DNA from: Anabaena sphaerica FACHB-251 | GTDB taxonomy: Bacteria; Cyanobacteriota; Cyanobacteriia; Cyanobacteriales; Nostocaceae | Reading direction: 5' to 3' | Assembly (NCBI RefSeq): GCF_014696825.1 | Contig: NZ_JACJQU010000027.1 | Location: 1-58,314 of the forward strand | DNA length: 58,314 nt | Part shown: positions 34,059 to 42,876 of the stretch, piece by piece | How the letters are laid out: each line of letters begins with the position of its first letter | Numbering within the stretch: the first letter of the stretch is position 1 | The notes under the pieces: model-generated | Databases searched by the model: none | Seen by the model: the letters and a program-made list of their open reading frames with translations, nothing else | Told to the model about the DNA's origin: nothing | Made by a program: the position numbers and the translations under genes

Positions 34059-36440
34059 CTAATAAGGCCACTTCCAATCGCGAATTTCTGGCATATCTTC
34101 GCCATGTTTCTCAATGTAATGCTTATGTTCAATCAATGTATCTTGTAATTTTTGTTTCACATAAGCAGCTTTAGAACCTAATTTGGGTACACGGTCAATT
34201 ACATCCATGACTAAATGGAATCTATCTAAATCATTCATCACCACCATGTCAAAAGGTGTAGTTGTTGTTCCTTCTTCTTTATAACCACGAACATGAAGAT
34301 TTTTGTGGTTAGTATGACGATATGTAAGGCGATGAATTAACCAAGGATAACCATGAAAAGCAAAGATAATTGGTTTATCAGTTGTGAAAATTGTATCAAA
34401 ATCTTTGCTGCTTAAACCGTGGGGATGTTCACTTTGTGGTTGTAGTTTCATCAAATTAACTACGTTCACTACCCGCACTTTTAAATCTGGGAAATGCTGA
34501 CGCAAAATATCCACTGCTGCTAAGGTTTCCAAAGTAGGAATATCCCCAGCGCAAGCCATAACTACATCAGGTTCCCCATCCATGTCACTGCTGGCCCATT
34601 CCCAAATACCTAAACCTTTGGTACAGTGTTTAATGGCTGCATCCATGTCTAAATATTGTAATGCTGGTTGTTTCCCAGCTACTATCACATTGACATAATG
34701 ACGGCTTCTTAAACAGTGGTCGGTAACTGATAACAAAGTGTTAGCATCGGGGGGAAGATAGACGCGAATAATTTCTGATTTTTTGTTCATGACATGATCA
34801 ATAAAACCAGGATCTTGGTGAGAAAAACCGTTATGATCTTGTCGCCAAACGTGGGAAGTTAGCAGATAATTTAAGGAAGAAATTGGTCTTCTCCAGGGAA
34901 TTTCACGAGTCGTTTTTAACCATTTGGCGTGTTGGTTAAACATGGAATCAATGATATGAATAAATGCTTCATAACAAGAGAAGAAACCATGACGACCTGT
35001 AAGCAGATATCCTTCTAACCATCCTTGACAGTTGGTTTCACTCAGCATTTCCATGACCCGACCATTAGGTGATAAATGGTCATCTTCGGGGAGAGTTTCC
35101 GCCACCCAAGTGCGGTCAGTAACTTCTAATACTGGATCTAGGCGGTTGGATGCGGTTTCATCAGGACCGAAAACGCGGAAGTTACGGCTTTCCTCGTTCA
35201 GTTTCATGATATCCCGCAGGAACTTACCACTAACTTTAGTAGCTTCAGCGATCGCTTTACCAGGTTCGGGTACTTCTACAGCATAGTTGCAAAAATCAGG
35301 CATGATTAAATCACGCAGCAAAATTCCGCCGTTAGCGTGAGGGTTGTCTCCCATGCGACGCTGACCTTTAGGTGCGAGTTCTGCGAGTTCGGGAAGAAGC
35401 GTACCGTTTGCGTCAAAGAGTTCTTCGGGTTTGTAACTCTGCATCCAGGTTTCCAATAGTCGCAGATGTTCCGGTTTACCAGCTATATCACCAAAGGGGA
35501 CTTGGTGCGATCGCCAATAATCTTCTGTTTTCTTCCCGTCTACTTCCTTGGGTCCTGTCCAACCTTTAGGAGTTCTCAAAATAATCATCGGCCATTGCGG
35601 GCGTTTTTTGAACCCATGCACCCGCGCTTCTCTTTGGATACCTTGAATTTCTTGAATGATTGTATCTAATGTTGCTGCCATTTGTTGGTGAACATCCGCA
35701 GGATCAGAACCTTCCACAAAGTAAGGTTTATAGCCATAGCCGATAAAGAGGCTTTCTAGTTCATCATGGGGCAACCGTGCTAATACTGTAGGATTGGCAA
35801 TTTTATACCCATTCAAATGCAGAATTGGTAAAACTGCGCCATCGGTAACGGGGTTGAGGAATTTGTTAGAATGCCAACTAGTGGCTAAAGCGCCGGTTTC
35901 TGCTTCCCCATCACCAACAACTGCAGCAACAATTAAATCAGGGTTATCAAAAGCAGCACCATAAGCGTGAACTAAAGCATAGCCGAGTTCTCCCCCTTCG
36001 TGAATGGAACCAGGGGTTTCTGGGGCGACGTGGCTAGGAATACCCCCAGGGAAGGAGAACTGTTTAAAAAGTTTTTGCATCCCTCCAGCATCTCGGGTGA
36101 TGTTGGGGTAATATTCGCTATAAGTTCCTTCTAAGTAGGTGTTGGCAACAAGTCCGGGTCCACCATGTCCGGGTCCAGCAATGTAAATTGTGCTGAGGTC
36201 GTATTTTTTAATGACGCGGTTGAGGTGGACGTAGATGAAGTTTAGTCCGGGTGTGGTTCCCCAGTGTCCTAAAAGTCGGGGTTTGACGTGTTCTTGTTTG
36301 AGGGGTTCTCTCAGTAGGGGGTTATCTAGTAGATATATTTGTCCGACTGAGAGATAGTTGGCTGCACGCCAATAAGCGTTTATTTTCTGTAATTCTGTGT
36401 CTGTTAAGGGTTTTGTTTGTGGAGTGCTTGCTAATGTCAT
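34059..36440 (-). CDS. xfp: Phosphoketolase (xylulose-5-phosphate/fructose-6-phosphate)
   Basis: 793 aa, full length. Cleaves Xu5P or F6P with phosphate to acetyl-phosphate plus G3P or E4P using thiamine diphosphate. Landmarks: [20 protein letters not shown] near the N-terminus (substrate/TPP loop), [42 protein letters not shown] (the GDG..N TPP site), the C-terminal [13 protein letters not shown] and [17 protein letters not shown] 9 nt before the ATG supports the start. In cyanobacteria it supports night-time and mixotrophic carbon recovery; no acetate kinase gene is adjacent. Confidence 0.97.
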   Translation of the reverse strand: MTLASTPQTKPLTDTELQKINAYWRAANYLSVGQIYLLDNPLLREPLKQEHVKPRLLGHWGTTPGLNFIYVHLNRVIKKYDLSTIYIAGPGHGGPGLVANTYLEGTYSEYYPNITRDAGGMQKLFKQFSFPGGIPSHVAPETPGSIHEGGELGYALVHAYGAAFDNPDLIVAAVVGDGEAETGALATSWHSNKFLNPVTDGAVLPILHLNGYKIANPTVLARLPHDELESLFIGYGYKPYFVEGSDPADVHQQMAATLDTIIQEIQGIQREARVHGFKKRPQWPMIILRTPKGWTGPKEVDGKKTEDYWRSHQVPFGDIAGKPEHLRLLETWMQSYKPEELFDANGTLLPELAELAPKGQRRMGDNPHANGGILLRDLIMPDFCNYAVEVPEPGKAIAEATKVSGKFLRDIMKLNEESRNFRVFGPDETASNRLDPVLEVTDRTWVAETLPEDDHLSPNGRVMEMLSETNCQGWLEGYLLTGRHGFFSCYEAFIHIIDSMFNQHAKWLKTTREIPWRRPISSLNYLLTSHVWRQDHNGFSHQDPGFIDHVMNKKSEIIRVYLPPDANTLLSVTDHCLRSRHYVNVIVAGKQPALQYLDMDAAIKHCTKGLGIWEWASSDMDGEPDVVMACAGDIPTLETLAAVDILRQHFPDLKVRVVNVVNLMKLQPQSEHPHGLSSKDFDTIFTTDKPIIFAFHGYPWLIHRLTYRHTNHKNLHVRGYKEEGTTTTPFDMVVMNDLDRFHLVMDVIDRVPKLGSKAAYVKQKLQDTLIEHKHYIEKHGEDMPEIRDWKWPY

Positions 36441-36596
36441 TTTAAACTCCGGTAAGAGGTATTTGCACCAATGCTGTCAATGTATTGGTTTGCTGTTTCT
36501 GTGTCATCTTACCTGTGATTAATTTTTCTGGGAAGAAGTTAAATATTTTTTTTATCTCACGCAGAGACGCAGAGGTGCAGAGGAGGAGTTAAGTGT

Positions 36597-37031
36597 TTAA
36601 ACATCTTTAAAAAAGACAGCAGGAGAAACATGAAAGAATTTAGCTAGTTTTTCTATGTGATTTACTGTCATTTGTTCTTTTCCGCTGAGAACCTCAGATA
36701 AAACGGTTTCCTGTTCAAAAATGGGCATTAAATCTTTAGATTGTAAGTTCAATTCTTCCAGTAATACTTTTAATAATTCGATTCCATAAATATCTGCCAC
36801 AGGATAATGATGTTCTTCATATTCAGCTACTACTAATCCTAATAAATGCAGATAATCTCGTTCGTCAGGAGTTAAATTTTCTTGATCTAATAAAGAATCA
36901 ATGATATTTTGAGTTATAGTTAATTCTTCCTCTGAAGTAATTTTGCGAGGAGGAAAAGCAGTAATCAATTCTAGATATGTTTTAGGTGTACCAAGGGTCT
37001 TGTTTCCAGTTTTGTTTGTCATATTCTGCAT
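36597..37031 (-). CDS. higA: HigA-type antitoxin (HTH domain)
   Basis: 144 aa (or 141 from the ATG at 37022). N-terminal half helical with DERDYLHLLGLVVAEYEEHH, typical of the longer HigA-like antitoxins; the C-terminal part has an XRE-type helix-turn-helix core (LKVLLEELNLQSKDLMPIFE QETVLSEVLSGKEQMT split here, and VNHIEKLAKFFHVSPAVFF). It overlaps the toxin gene by 50 bp in another frame, so translation is probably coupled. Antidote to the RNase product of the upstream gene and likely autorepressor. Confidence 0.85.
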   Translation of the reverse strand: MQNMTNKTGNKTLGTPKTYLELITAFPPRKITSEEELTITQNIIDSLLDQENLTPDERDYLHLLGLVVAEYEEHHYPVADIYGIELLKVLLEELNLQSKDLMPIFEQETVLSEVLSGKEQMTVNHIEKLAKFFHVSPAVFFKDV

Positions 37032-37284
37032 GGGTAAGGATATGGCGAATATAAACTTCTTGATATTGATAGTCCACTAAAGCAATTAATCGGTAATTGT
37101 TACCACTAATATTAAAAACGGTAAAATTTCCAACTGAATCAGCAGATGGGAATACTTGACGTAATTCAACGAAATTTTCCCATTTGGCTTTACTAATAAT
37201 TTTATACCATGTTTCTAGATTTGATTCAGCTTTTGGATGTTGCTCCCAAAATTCTTTTAGTCTTTTTTTGCTGATAATGTGCAT
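36982..37284 (-). CDS. higB: HigB-type toxin (RelE/HigB mRNA interferase)
   Basis: 100 aa from the second Met (MHIISKKRLKEFWEQHPKAE). HigB fold: NLETWYKIISKAKWENFVEL, SAD SVGNFTVFNISGNNYRLI, and YIRHILTHAEYDKQNW, the last containing the His/Tyr residues of ribosome-dependent RNases. Toxin precedes antitoxin, as usual for higBA. It sits between phosphoketolase and the restriction-modification gene, consistent with a plasmid- or island-type stabilisation module. Confidence 0.88.
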   Translation of the reverse strand: MHIISKKRLKEFWEQHPKAESNLETWYKIISKAKWENFVELRQVFPSADSVGNFTVFNISGNNYRLIALVDYQYQEVYIRHILTHAEYDKQNWKQDPWYT

Positions 37285-37331
37285 CACTGGAAATGATGAA
37301 AGCTAGGTTTTGAACTTAGTAATATACCATC

Positions 37332-37359
37332 TTGTGGGGTGGGCATCTTGCCCGCCCAA
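37332..37359. repeat. 28-bp inverted repeat, left arm of the R-M gene flank
   Basis: Begins TTGTGGGGTGGGCATCTTGC and ends GCCCGCCCAA; itself an imperfect palindrome. An exact reverse-complement copy lies at 40869-40896 on the other side of the R-M gene. It is a hairpin that could end transcription of the R-M gene from the right. Confidence 0.8.
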
Positions 37360-37365
37360 TATCAA

Positions 37366-40300
37366 TTAACTATTACCTCTGTCTACATATTGCCAGCGTG
37401 TCACACCATCTTCTGTTGAACTAACTAAAATATTGAACCATTCTAAACTTTCTAAATGGTCGGCTATGGTTTTCTTTTGTTTTGGTGCAATTTTGAATTG
37501 GGCTATAATTTGTTCTAAAGTCCATTGTCCATTATTGGTGCGTAATAAGTCGCGTATTGCTGCTAATTGTTCTTTGGATTTTTTCGGGAATGGTTTTTGT
37601 TCTGTGGGTATAATTGTGGTTTCTTGAGTTTCGGTTACACCTGCTATTGATAGTTGAGTTGTAATTTCATTAGGTGCTTGATATTCGGGACGCAACCAGC
37701 GAATTATCCCGTTACGTTCTTCTTCTGCACGTTCAGCATTAAGGGTAACTAATTTAGATAATATTTCTTCGTCGGTTAGGTTTTCTTCCCAGCCATAAGC
37801 AGCGAAAACAGCCGCATCTAATTCGTCATGAATTTGTTTGAGAATAGAAACTAAAGCTTTATCATTATAAGCTTTATCAGCATCGGTGAATTGTTGTCCA
37901 GCGCGGAGTTTTTCTAAGAGGTTATACATTCCGGTAATTGTGATTTCGGGATGTTGAGTTTGGACTTGTTTACGATGTGCGTCTAGTTTTTCTCCTAATT
38001 CTCTGATTTTCTGTTTTTGTTCTGGTGTTGGGTCTGGGAAGGGGAAGGGGTCGAAGCAACGGGTTTTATTATATCTTGGTCTATCTTCTAATGTTCCACC
38101 TGCTGCTAATGACCATATAACATGAATTTTACTGCATAAGATACCTAAATAATAAGCATCTTCAAGAGCTATAGCAATTAACATATTATCAGGTATAACA
38201 TCATGATTTAAAAATATAAAAACACGATGTTTAGCTGTTTCAACAGTAATTATATAGCGTTGTAAATCATTTAATGCAGGTCTAAAATTAGCTCTGGCTT
38301 CACCATAAATCCACCAGTTTTCACGAGAGGCTTTACGATTATTCATATCCCTCTCTGGCTTAACCCTTTCATATATCCATTGATAAATTTTTGGATAGAG
38401 TTTTTGAACATTGTCAATAGATAAACTAAATAAGTCTATCGTGTACATTTCTCGACTTTTATCAGTAATATCTCGCCCATTAAGATATTTTCTAATAACA
38501 CTTATCGAAGTTAAATTATTTTCCTGATAACCTAATTTTAAAGCTTGTTCTTTCGTCAACAGAAAACCAGAACCACGCATTTCCATTCCTCGGCTAGAGA
38601 GCCGTAAATTTGCTTGTAACTTTTCGCATATTCCTATATTTATTCCTGTAGTTATATTACTAAAAACAAAAGACACATTTTGCCATTCAATATCAATATT
38701 TTGTGCTGAATCTTCTGGCGTTTCTCCTGCACTTTCAGAAATCACATTTCCCAATTGAGCAATATTTGAACTTGGTGAATTTTCCAACTCAACCGCAGTC
38801 ATAGCAATTCTAACTGCTGCACCTTCATCTGTCCAAGGGTGATCAGGAATAGCAAAAAATAACCGAATGGGATTTTTTTGATTTTGGTGAAATTCAATTA
38901 CCTTTCTTTGTCTAACTTGACTAATACTATTAGTAGTAATAAACCCAAATCTCTTAACTTTTCCCTTCCTCACCAAATCTGCTGCCTTGTGCCACCAATA
39001 CATGACATAATCAACAGTATCCGGCACATCTTTATAAACTTTTCTCAACGTTTCTGTATAACCGTCTCCTAATAAATCCCGCATTCTGGCATTACCAATA
39101 AAAGGCGGATTTGATATAATATAATCAGCGTCTGGCCATTCAGATGCAAAGGGATTTGTATAACTAAAAATAGTTATTTGGTCACTCGCATCTGGCACAT
39201 CTTCCCCAGTTACAGGATGCTTGATAGTTTTTCCACCCCAACGAGTGCGCGTTTTCTTAGTTGTGGGGTCCATAGCTGGTTTTTTATCATCCCAAACTAA
39301 CACCGCATCTCGATATTCAATGTTATTGAATTTCTGTAAAACTGGTTCTGGTGGTGAAGTGTTACCAAAGCGTTTAAAGTACCATTGTAAATAACCTATC
39401 CAGATAACTAACTCAGCAATACTAGCCGCCCTGGGGTTAACTTCAATCCCTAAAAATTGCGATGGGTTAACTTGTTCTTCAATTAAAATACTACTTTGAT
39501 ATTTACCACTAATATCCGCTATTCTTCTGATCACTTCGCTTTCTAGATTTTTGAGTAAATCTAAAGTCACATACAAAAAATTACCCGAACCACAAGCAGG
39601 ATCTAAAATTTTAATTGTGCGGATTTTTTGCAGGAAATCATTAATTAAATCTACTGCTTTCTTTTTATTTGCTGCACTGGGTTCAAGTTGATCACCTTCA
39701 ACTTTCAAAAGTTGATCAACTACAATTTCTGTTTCTAACCAGTCTTGACGCAAAGGTTCTAAAACCACCGGACGCACTAACCTTTCGACATACGCACGGG
39801 GAGTATAATGTGCGCCTAATTTACTGCGTTCTTTACTATCTAATGCCCTTTCTAATAAAGTTCCAAAAATAGCAGGTTCAACTTGACTCCAATCTTTTTC
39901 TGCTGCTGCAAGCAAAACCTCTAATTCTTCTTTTGGTAAATTAAAAGCTGTTGCATCAGCAAACAAACTACCATTAAATTTCAAGATAGCATCAAAACCA
40001 AAATTACCTCCTGTGTTCATGGTTTTCCATAAACTTTCAATTTCTGATTTAAACCTGTTGGGTTGAGGTATCCATCTTTCTTTTAAAGCTATAGTAAAAA
40101 CTTCACCTTTGAGTAATTGTACATCCTCTGCAAACATAGTGAAAATACAACGCATCAAAAAATTAGCTACTTGTTGGGGTTCATATTTCTGTTTTTCTAA
40201 CCAAGATGCTAATTTAGCTAAATCATCTGCAACTTCTCGCGTTACTTTAGCTCTAATTTTTTCTGGGTTGCGTTTTTGCGGGTCGGTAAATATATCAACA

Positions 40301-40815
40301 AATAAATCGAAAATTTCAGTTTTTAATAAATCATCAAGTTTAATTTTTTCTCCAGCCCCATAACCACCATATTCACCACTAAAACCCATCCACATTTCAA
40401 AGTGTGAACCGATATCACAGGTGATTAAAAATGGTGGTTTGACTGGTAAATGAAGTGCATAGGCTGTAGCTTGAATAAAGGCTTTTTGCATATATTTGTT
40501 ATATGCAGTAGTTCCCCGTTTTGGGGTGCTACTTCCTGATTTTATGCTGCCTTGTTTTGCTTCTAATATAAAATGTCCTTGTTTATAAAAGTCAATCCGC
40601 CCCTGTTTGACTTCGCCACTGGTTTGGGGCATTTTCACATTTTTCTCTAAACAATAGGGATCGCCGTCAATACTACCCTGTGGGGGCGGCGTTTCTACTC
40701 CTAGTGCTGTACATAAATCTAAACAAAATGCGTCTTTGTTGGCGATTTCATTACCGCTAGAATTACGCCATTTGTTAATAAATATTTCGATTCTTTTTTT
40801 ATCTGTTTCGTTCAT
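37366..40815 (-). CDS. Type IIG / MmeI-like single-chain restriction-modification enzyme
   Basis: 1149 aa from MNETDKK (ATG 40815); the longer frame begins inside the flanking 28-bp repeat. Near the N-terminus Asp75...Glu85-x-Lys87 (RIDFYKQGHFILEAKQ) is a PD-(D/E)xK nuclease site. A helical connector follows. The methyltransferase has motif I ILDPACGSGNFL (about 401) and motif IV NPPF (about 568), marking an N6-adenine methylase of the gamma type. The C-terminal half (about 750-1000) has little resemblance to the core and should be the target-recognition domain, ending in a helical tail. Cleavage and methylation by one protein is the Type IIG/IIL scheme; specificity is unknown. Neighbouring HigBA suggests a defence island. 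Confidence 0.88.
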   Translation of the reverse strand: MNETDKKRIEIFINKWRNSSGNEIANKDAFCLDLCTALGVETPPPQGSIDGDPYCLEKNVKMPQTSGEVKQGRIDFYKQGHFILEAKQGSIKSGSSTPKRGTTAYNKYMQKAFIQATAYALHLPVKPPFLITCDIGSHFEMWMGFSGEYGGYGAGEKIKLDDLLKTEIFDLFVDIFTDPQKRNPEKIRAKVTREVADDLAKLASWLEKQKYEPQQVANFLMRCIFTMFAEDVQLLKGEVFTIALKERWIPQPNRFKSEIESLWKTMNTGGNFGFDAILKFNGSLFADATAFNLPKEELEVLLAAAEKDWSQVEPAIFGTLLERALDSKERSKLGAHYTPRAYVERLVRPVVLEPLRQDWLETEIVVDQLLKVEGDQLEPSAANKKKAVDLINDFLQKIRTIKILDPACGSGNFLYVTLDLLKNLESEVIRRIADISGKYQSSILIEEQVNPSQFLGIEVNPRAASIAELVIWIGYLQWYFKRFGNTSPPEPVLQKFNNIEYRDAVLVWDDKKPAMDPTTKKTRTRWGGKTIKHPVTGEDVPDASDQITIFSYTNPFASEWPDADYIISNPPFIGNARMRDLLGDGYTETLRKVYKDVPDTVDYVMYWWHKAADLVRKGKVKRFGFITTNSISQVRQRKVIEFHQNQKNPIRLFFAIPDHPWTDEGAAVRIAMTAVELENSPSSNIAQLGNVISESAGETPEDSAQNIDIEWQNVSFVFSNITTGINIGICEKLQANLRLSSRGMEMRGSGFLLTKEQALKLGYQENNLTSISVIRKYLNGRDITDKSREMYTIDLFSLSIDNVQKLYPKIYQWIYERVKPERDMNNRKASRENWWIYGEARANFRPALNDLQRYIITVETAKHRVFIFLNHDVIPDNMLIAIALEDAYYLGILCSKIHVIWSLAAGGTLEDRPRYNKTRCFDPFPFPDPTPEQKQKIRELGEKLDAHRKQVQTQHPEITITGMYNLLEKLRAGQQFTDADKAYNDKALVSILKQIHDELDAAVFAAYGWEENLTDEEILSKLVTLNAERAEEERNGIIRWLRPEYQAPNEITTQLSIAGVTETQETTIIPTEQKPFPKKSKEQLAAIRDLLRTNNGQWTLEQIIAQFKIAPKQKKTIADHLESLEWFNILVSSTEDGVTRWQYVDRGNS

Positions 40816-40868
40816 ATTTCGGCTGAAGGAATAAAAATCTAAGATATTCCAAATATAGCGTATAGTTT

Positions 40869-40896
40869 TTGGGCGGGCAAGATGCCCACCCCACAA
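40869..40896. repeat. 28-bp inverted repeat, right arm of the R-M gene flank
   Basis: Exact reverse complement of 37332-37359. It lies about 54 bp upstream of the R-M start, inside what would be its 5' region, so it could be a promoter-side hairpin as well as a mobile-element trace. Confidence 0.8.
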
Positions 40897-41036
40897 TATT
40901 TATTTCTAATTTTATTGGCAATTAACTGGTCTTGTATTTCCTTATTTCTACCTAATTTCATGTTTTTTATCAAAATCATGCTGATTATTATGAAATCTGA
41001 AGAATTACAAATTAACACATTACCAAAAAATGAAAA

Positions 41037-41777
41037 ATGCAAATCGTTAAACGCAATATCGAATTAAGAGTTGATGATAGTTTAATGCGGGTTTATGTTG
41101 CATCTCCTAAACCAGAGGGTAAATATCCAGGAATTGTTTTTTACAGTGATATTTATCAATTAGGTGATGCCATAATTCGCTTAGTTAATTATTTAGCTGG
41201 TTTTGGTTATGTTGTTGCAGCACCGGAAATTTTTCACCGCATTGAACCTGTGGGTTCTGTAATTGAACCTAATGATCTTGGCAGAATGCGAGGTAATGAT
41301 GATGCACGCAGAACATTAATTTCAGAATATGATGCTGATACTCGCGCTGTAATTGATTTTCTCAAACATGACAGTTCAGTTATTGCTGATAAAATCGGAA
41401 CATTGGGTTTTTGTATTGGTGGACATTTAGCGTTTAGGGCTGCTTTTGAAAGTGAAATTGAAGCTGCTGTTTGTTGTTATCCTACAGGTATTCCTAGCGG
41501 TAAATTAGGTAAAGGTGTGGCGGATACTATTCACAGAGTTAATGAAATTAAAGAAGAAATGTTGTTAATTTTTGGTACTCAAGATCCGCATATTTCTGAA
41601 CATGATCGACATACTATAATTAATGCTTTAGAAAATGCTAAAGTACCTCATCAATTTTTCTGTTATGAAGCGGAACATACTTTTATGAGGGATGACGGTT
41701 ATCGTTTTGATGCTGTTGCTGCTACTTCAGCTTGGGAACAAATAATTGCTTTTTTGGAACGGAAGTTTAAAAGGTAA
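41037..41777 (+). CDS. Dienelactone hydrolase family protein
   Basis: 246 aa, alpha/beta hydrolase. Triad read by eye: Cys in GFCIGGHLAF, Asp in GTQDPHISEHDR, His in EAEHTFMRD. SDIYQLGDAIIRLVNYLAGF and VAAPEIFHRIEP match the DLH pattern. Members hydrolyse dienelactones or other short esters; the substrate is not known. AT-rich leader; the ATG at 41037 is preferred over the nearby one at 41031 frame-wise. Confidence 0.9.
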   Translation: MQIVKRNIELRVDDSLMRVYVASPKPEGKYPGIVFYSDIYQLGDAIIRLVNYLAGFGYVVAAPEIFHRIEPVGSVIEPNDLGRMRGNDDARRTLISEYDADTRAVIDFLKHDSSVIADKIGTLGFCIGGHLAFRAAFESEIEAAVCCYPTGIPSGKLGKGVADTIHRVNEIKEEMLLIFGTQDPHISEHDRHTIINALENAKVPHQFFCYEAEHTFMRDDGYRFDAVAATSAWEQIIAFLERKFKR

Positions 41778-41811
41778 TTATCAATATAAATCATAAATAT
41801 AGATTCCCCAA

Positions 41812-41833
41812 TTTCTTTAAGAAGTTGGGAATC
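41812..41833. terminator. Hairpin after dienelactone hydrolase
   Basis: GATTCCCCAATTTCTTTAAG with AAGTTGGGAATC pairing, followed by TGTTTGTT. It is a diverged member of the dispersed hairpin family in terminator position. Confidence 0.6.
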
Positions 41834-41885
41834 TGTTTGTTCGGTTATGATCATATTTGTTAAACTAAGATATAGGAAAGCTTAA

Positions 41886-41968
41886 TAAAAGCCAATCATA
41901 AAAGCCAATCATAAAAGCCAGGGAATAAATTCCCTGTCTTATAGCTAAAGTCGGTTAAAACCGACTAT
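41886..41968. repeat. Double-hairpin element (AGGGAATAAATTCCCT, AGTCGGTTAAAACCGACT)
   Basis: Three short AAAAGCCAATCAT units lead into hairpins at about 41919-41935 and 41949-41967. This arrangement recurs in filamentous cyanobacteria. The gap 41778-42166 has no gene; the tail 42000-42100 holds the CTCTGTGTTCTCTG and ACGGCACGCTACGCGAACG repeat phrases. Confidence 0.65.
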
Positions 41969-42166
41969 TTTTGATTTATTTAGGAATACTAAACCTTCGA
42001 TAACAAATTATCTAATAATCTCTGTGTTCTCTGTTCCTCAGTGGTATGCCTTACGGCACGCTACGCGAACGTGCGAAAAAAATTTATTTTGCAAAAACAC
42101 CAACCAAAAGAACTAAAAATGTTGGGTTTCCTTGCGTCAACCCAACCTACATCCAATTATTAGGAA

Positions 42167-42838
42167 CTAATCATTAATTGACAACAAACCAGGGGGAGGA
42201 GTGATTTCAACTCGACGATTTTCTAAATCAACAACAGGAACAATTTCCATCACAAAAGGAATTAAAATTGTTTTTCCGGCTTTATCTTCAGCAAAAGAAG
42301 CATCTAATTTTACTTCTAATAAATCATGACCGGAAGGCATTAAATCTACTACTGTTCCTATTAATTCCCCAGATTCCTGCATGAAGACTTGCAAGCCTAA
42401 CAAATCTATAACATGAAATTCACCTTCTTCTAATTCGGGGCGATCGCTAATAGGAACAAACAACCGACAGTCACGCATATTTTCAGCAGCAGTGCGATCG
42501 CTCACCCCCTCCAATTTAATCACATATAGATTCTTACCCTCAACATAACGCCCATCTAATAACTCCACTGGTTGCGGTTCCATATCCCCTGGACGCAATA
42601 ACCAACGAGTTCCCGGTTCCTCAAACCGTTCAGGAAAATCAGTATTAGGATAAACCCGCAACTCCCCAGCTAAACCTTGAGGTGCAACAATTTTACCAAT
42701 TTCCAACCAATCATCAAGGTTGGGGACTGGGGACTGGGGCTTAGGTATTGGGGATTTTTGAACTTTCTCCCTTTGCTCCCCTGCTCCCCTGCTCCCCTGC
42801 TTTCTTTTCTTCGCTTCCTTCGTGTCTTCGTGGTTCAT
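42167..42838 (-). CDS. rimM: Ribosome maturation factor RimM
   Basis: 223 aa. RimM helps fold the 16S head with the S19 protein. The real domain begins at about residue 43 with DWLEIGKIVAPQGLAGELRV, followed by the reductase-like and PRC barrel blocks (YVEGKNLYVIKLEGVSDRTA, VIDLLGLQVF, GHDLLEVKL, ILIPFVMEIVPVVDLENRRV). The first ~42 residues come from repeats: NHEDTKEAKKRKQG SRGAGEQ and PKPQSPVPN, encoded by the 'AACCACGAAGACACGAAGG'-type phrase and by CTGCTCCCC and GGGGACT heptamers. No other ATG, GTG or TTG lies between these and the conserved domain, so the repeat sequence seems to provide the start codon. Confidence 0.93.
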   Translation of the reverse strand: MNHEDTKEAKKRKQGSRGAGEQREKVQKSPIPKPQSPVPNLDDWLEIGKIVAPQGLAGELRVYPNTDFPERFEEPGTRWLLRPGDMEPQPVELLDGRYVEGKNLYVIKLEGVSDRTAAENMRDCRLFVPISDRPELEEGEFHVIDLLGLQVFMQESGELIGTVVDLMPSGHDLLEVKLDASFAEDKAGKTILIPFVMEIVPVVDLENRRVEITPPPGLLSIND

Positions 42839-42849
42839 TAAAACCTTCT

Positions 42850-42873
42850 GCCTCCTGCCTCCTGCCTCCTGCC
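42850..42873. repeat. STRR: CTGCCTC heptamers
   Basis: CCTCCTGCCTCCTGCCTCCT and one further unit, directly before the start of rimM and after the avtA stop. The reverse-strand reading is GGAGGCA. Confidence 0.85.
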
Positions 42874-42876
42874 TTC

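Noticed and set aside
40882-41067. 61-aa hydrophobic plus-strand frame starting in the 28-bp repeat
   Set aside because: AT-rich chance frame that overlaps the dienelactone hydrolase start; no ribosome site.
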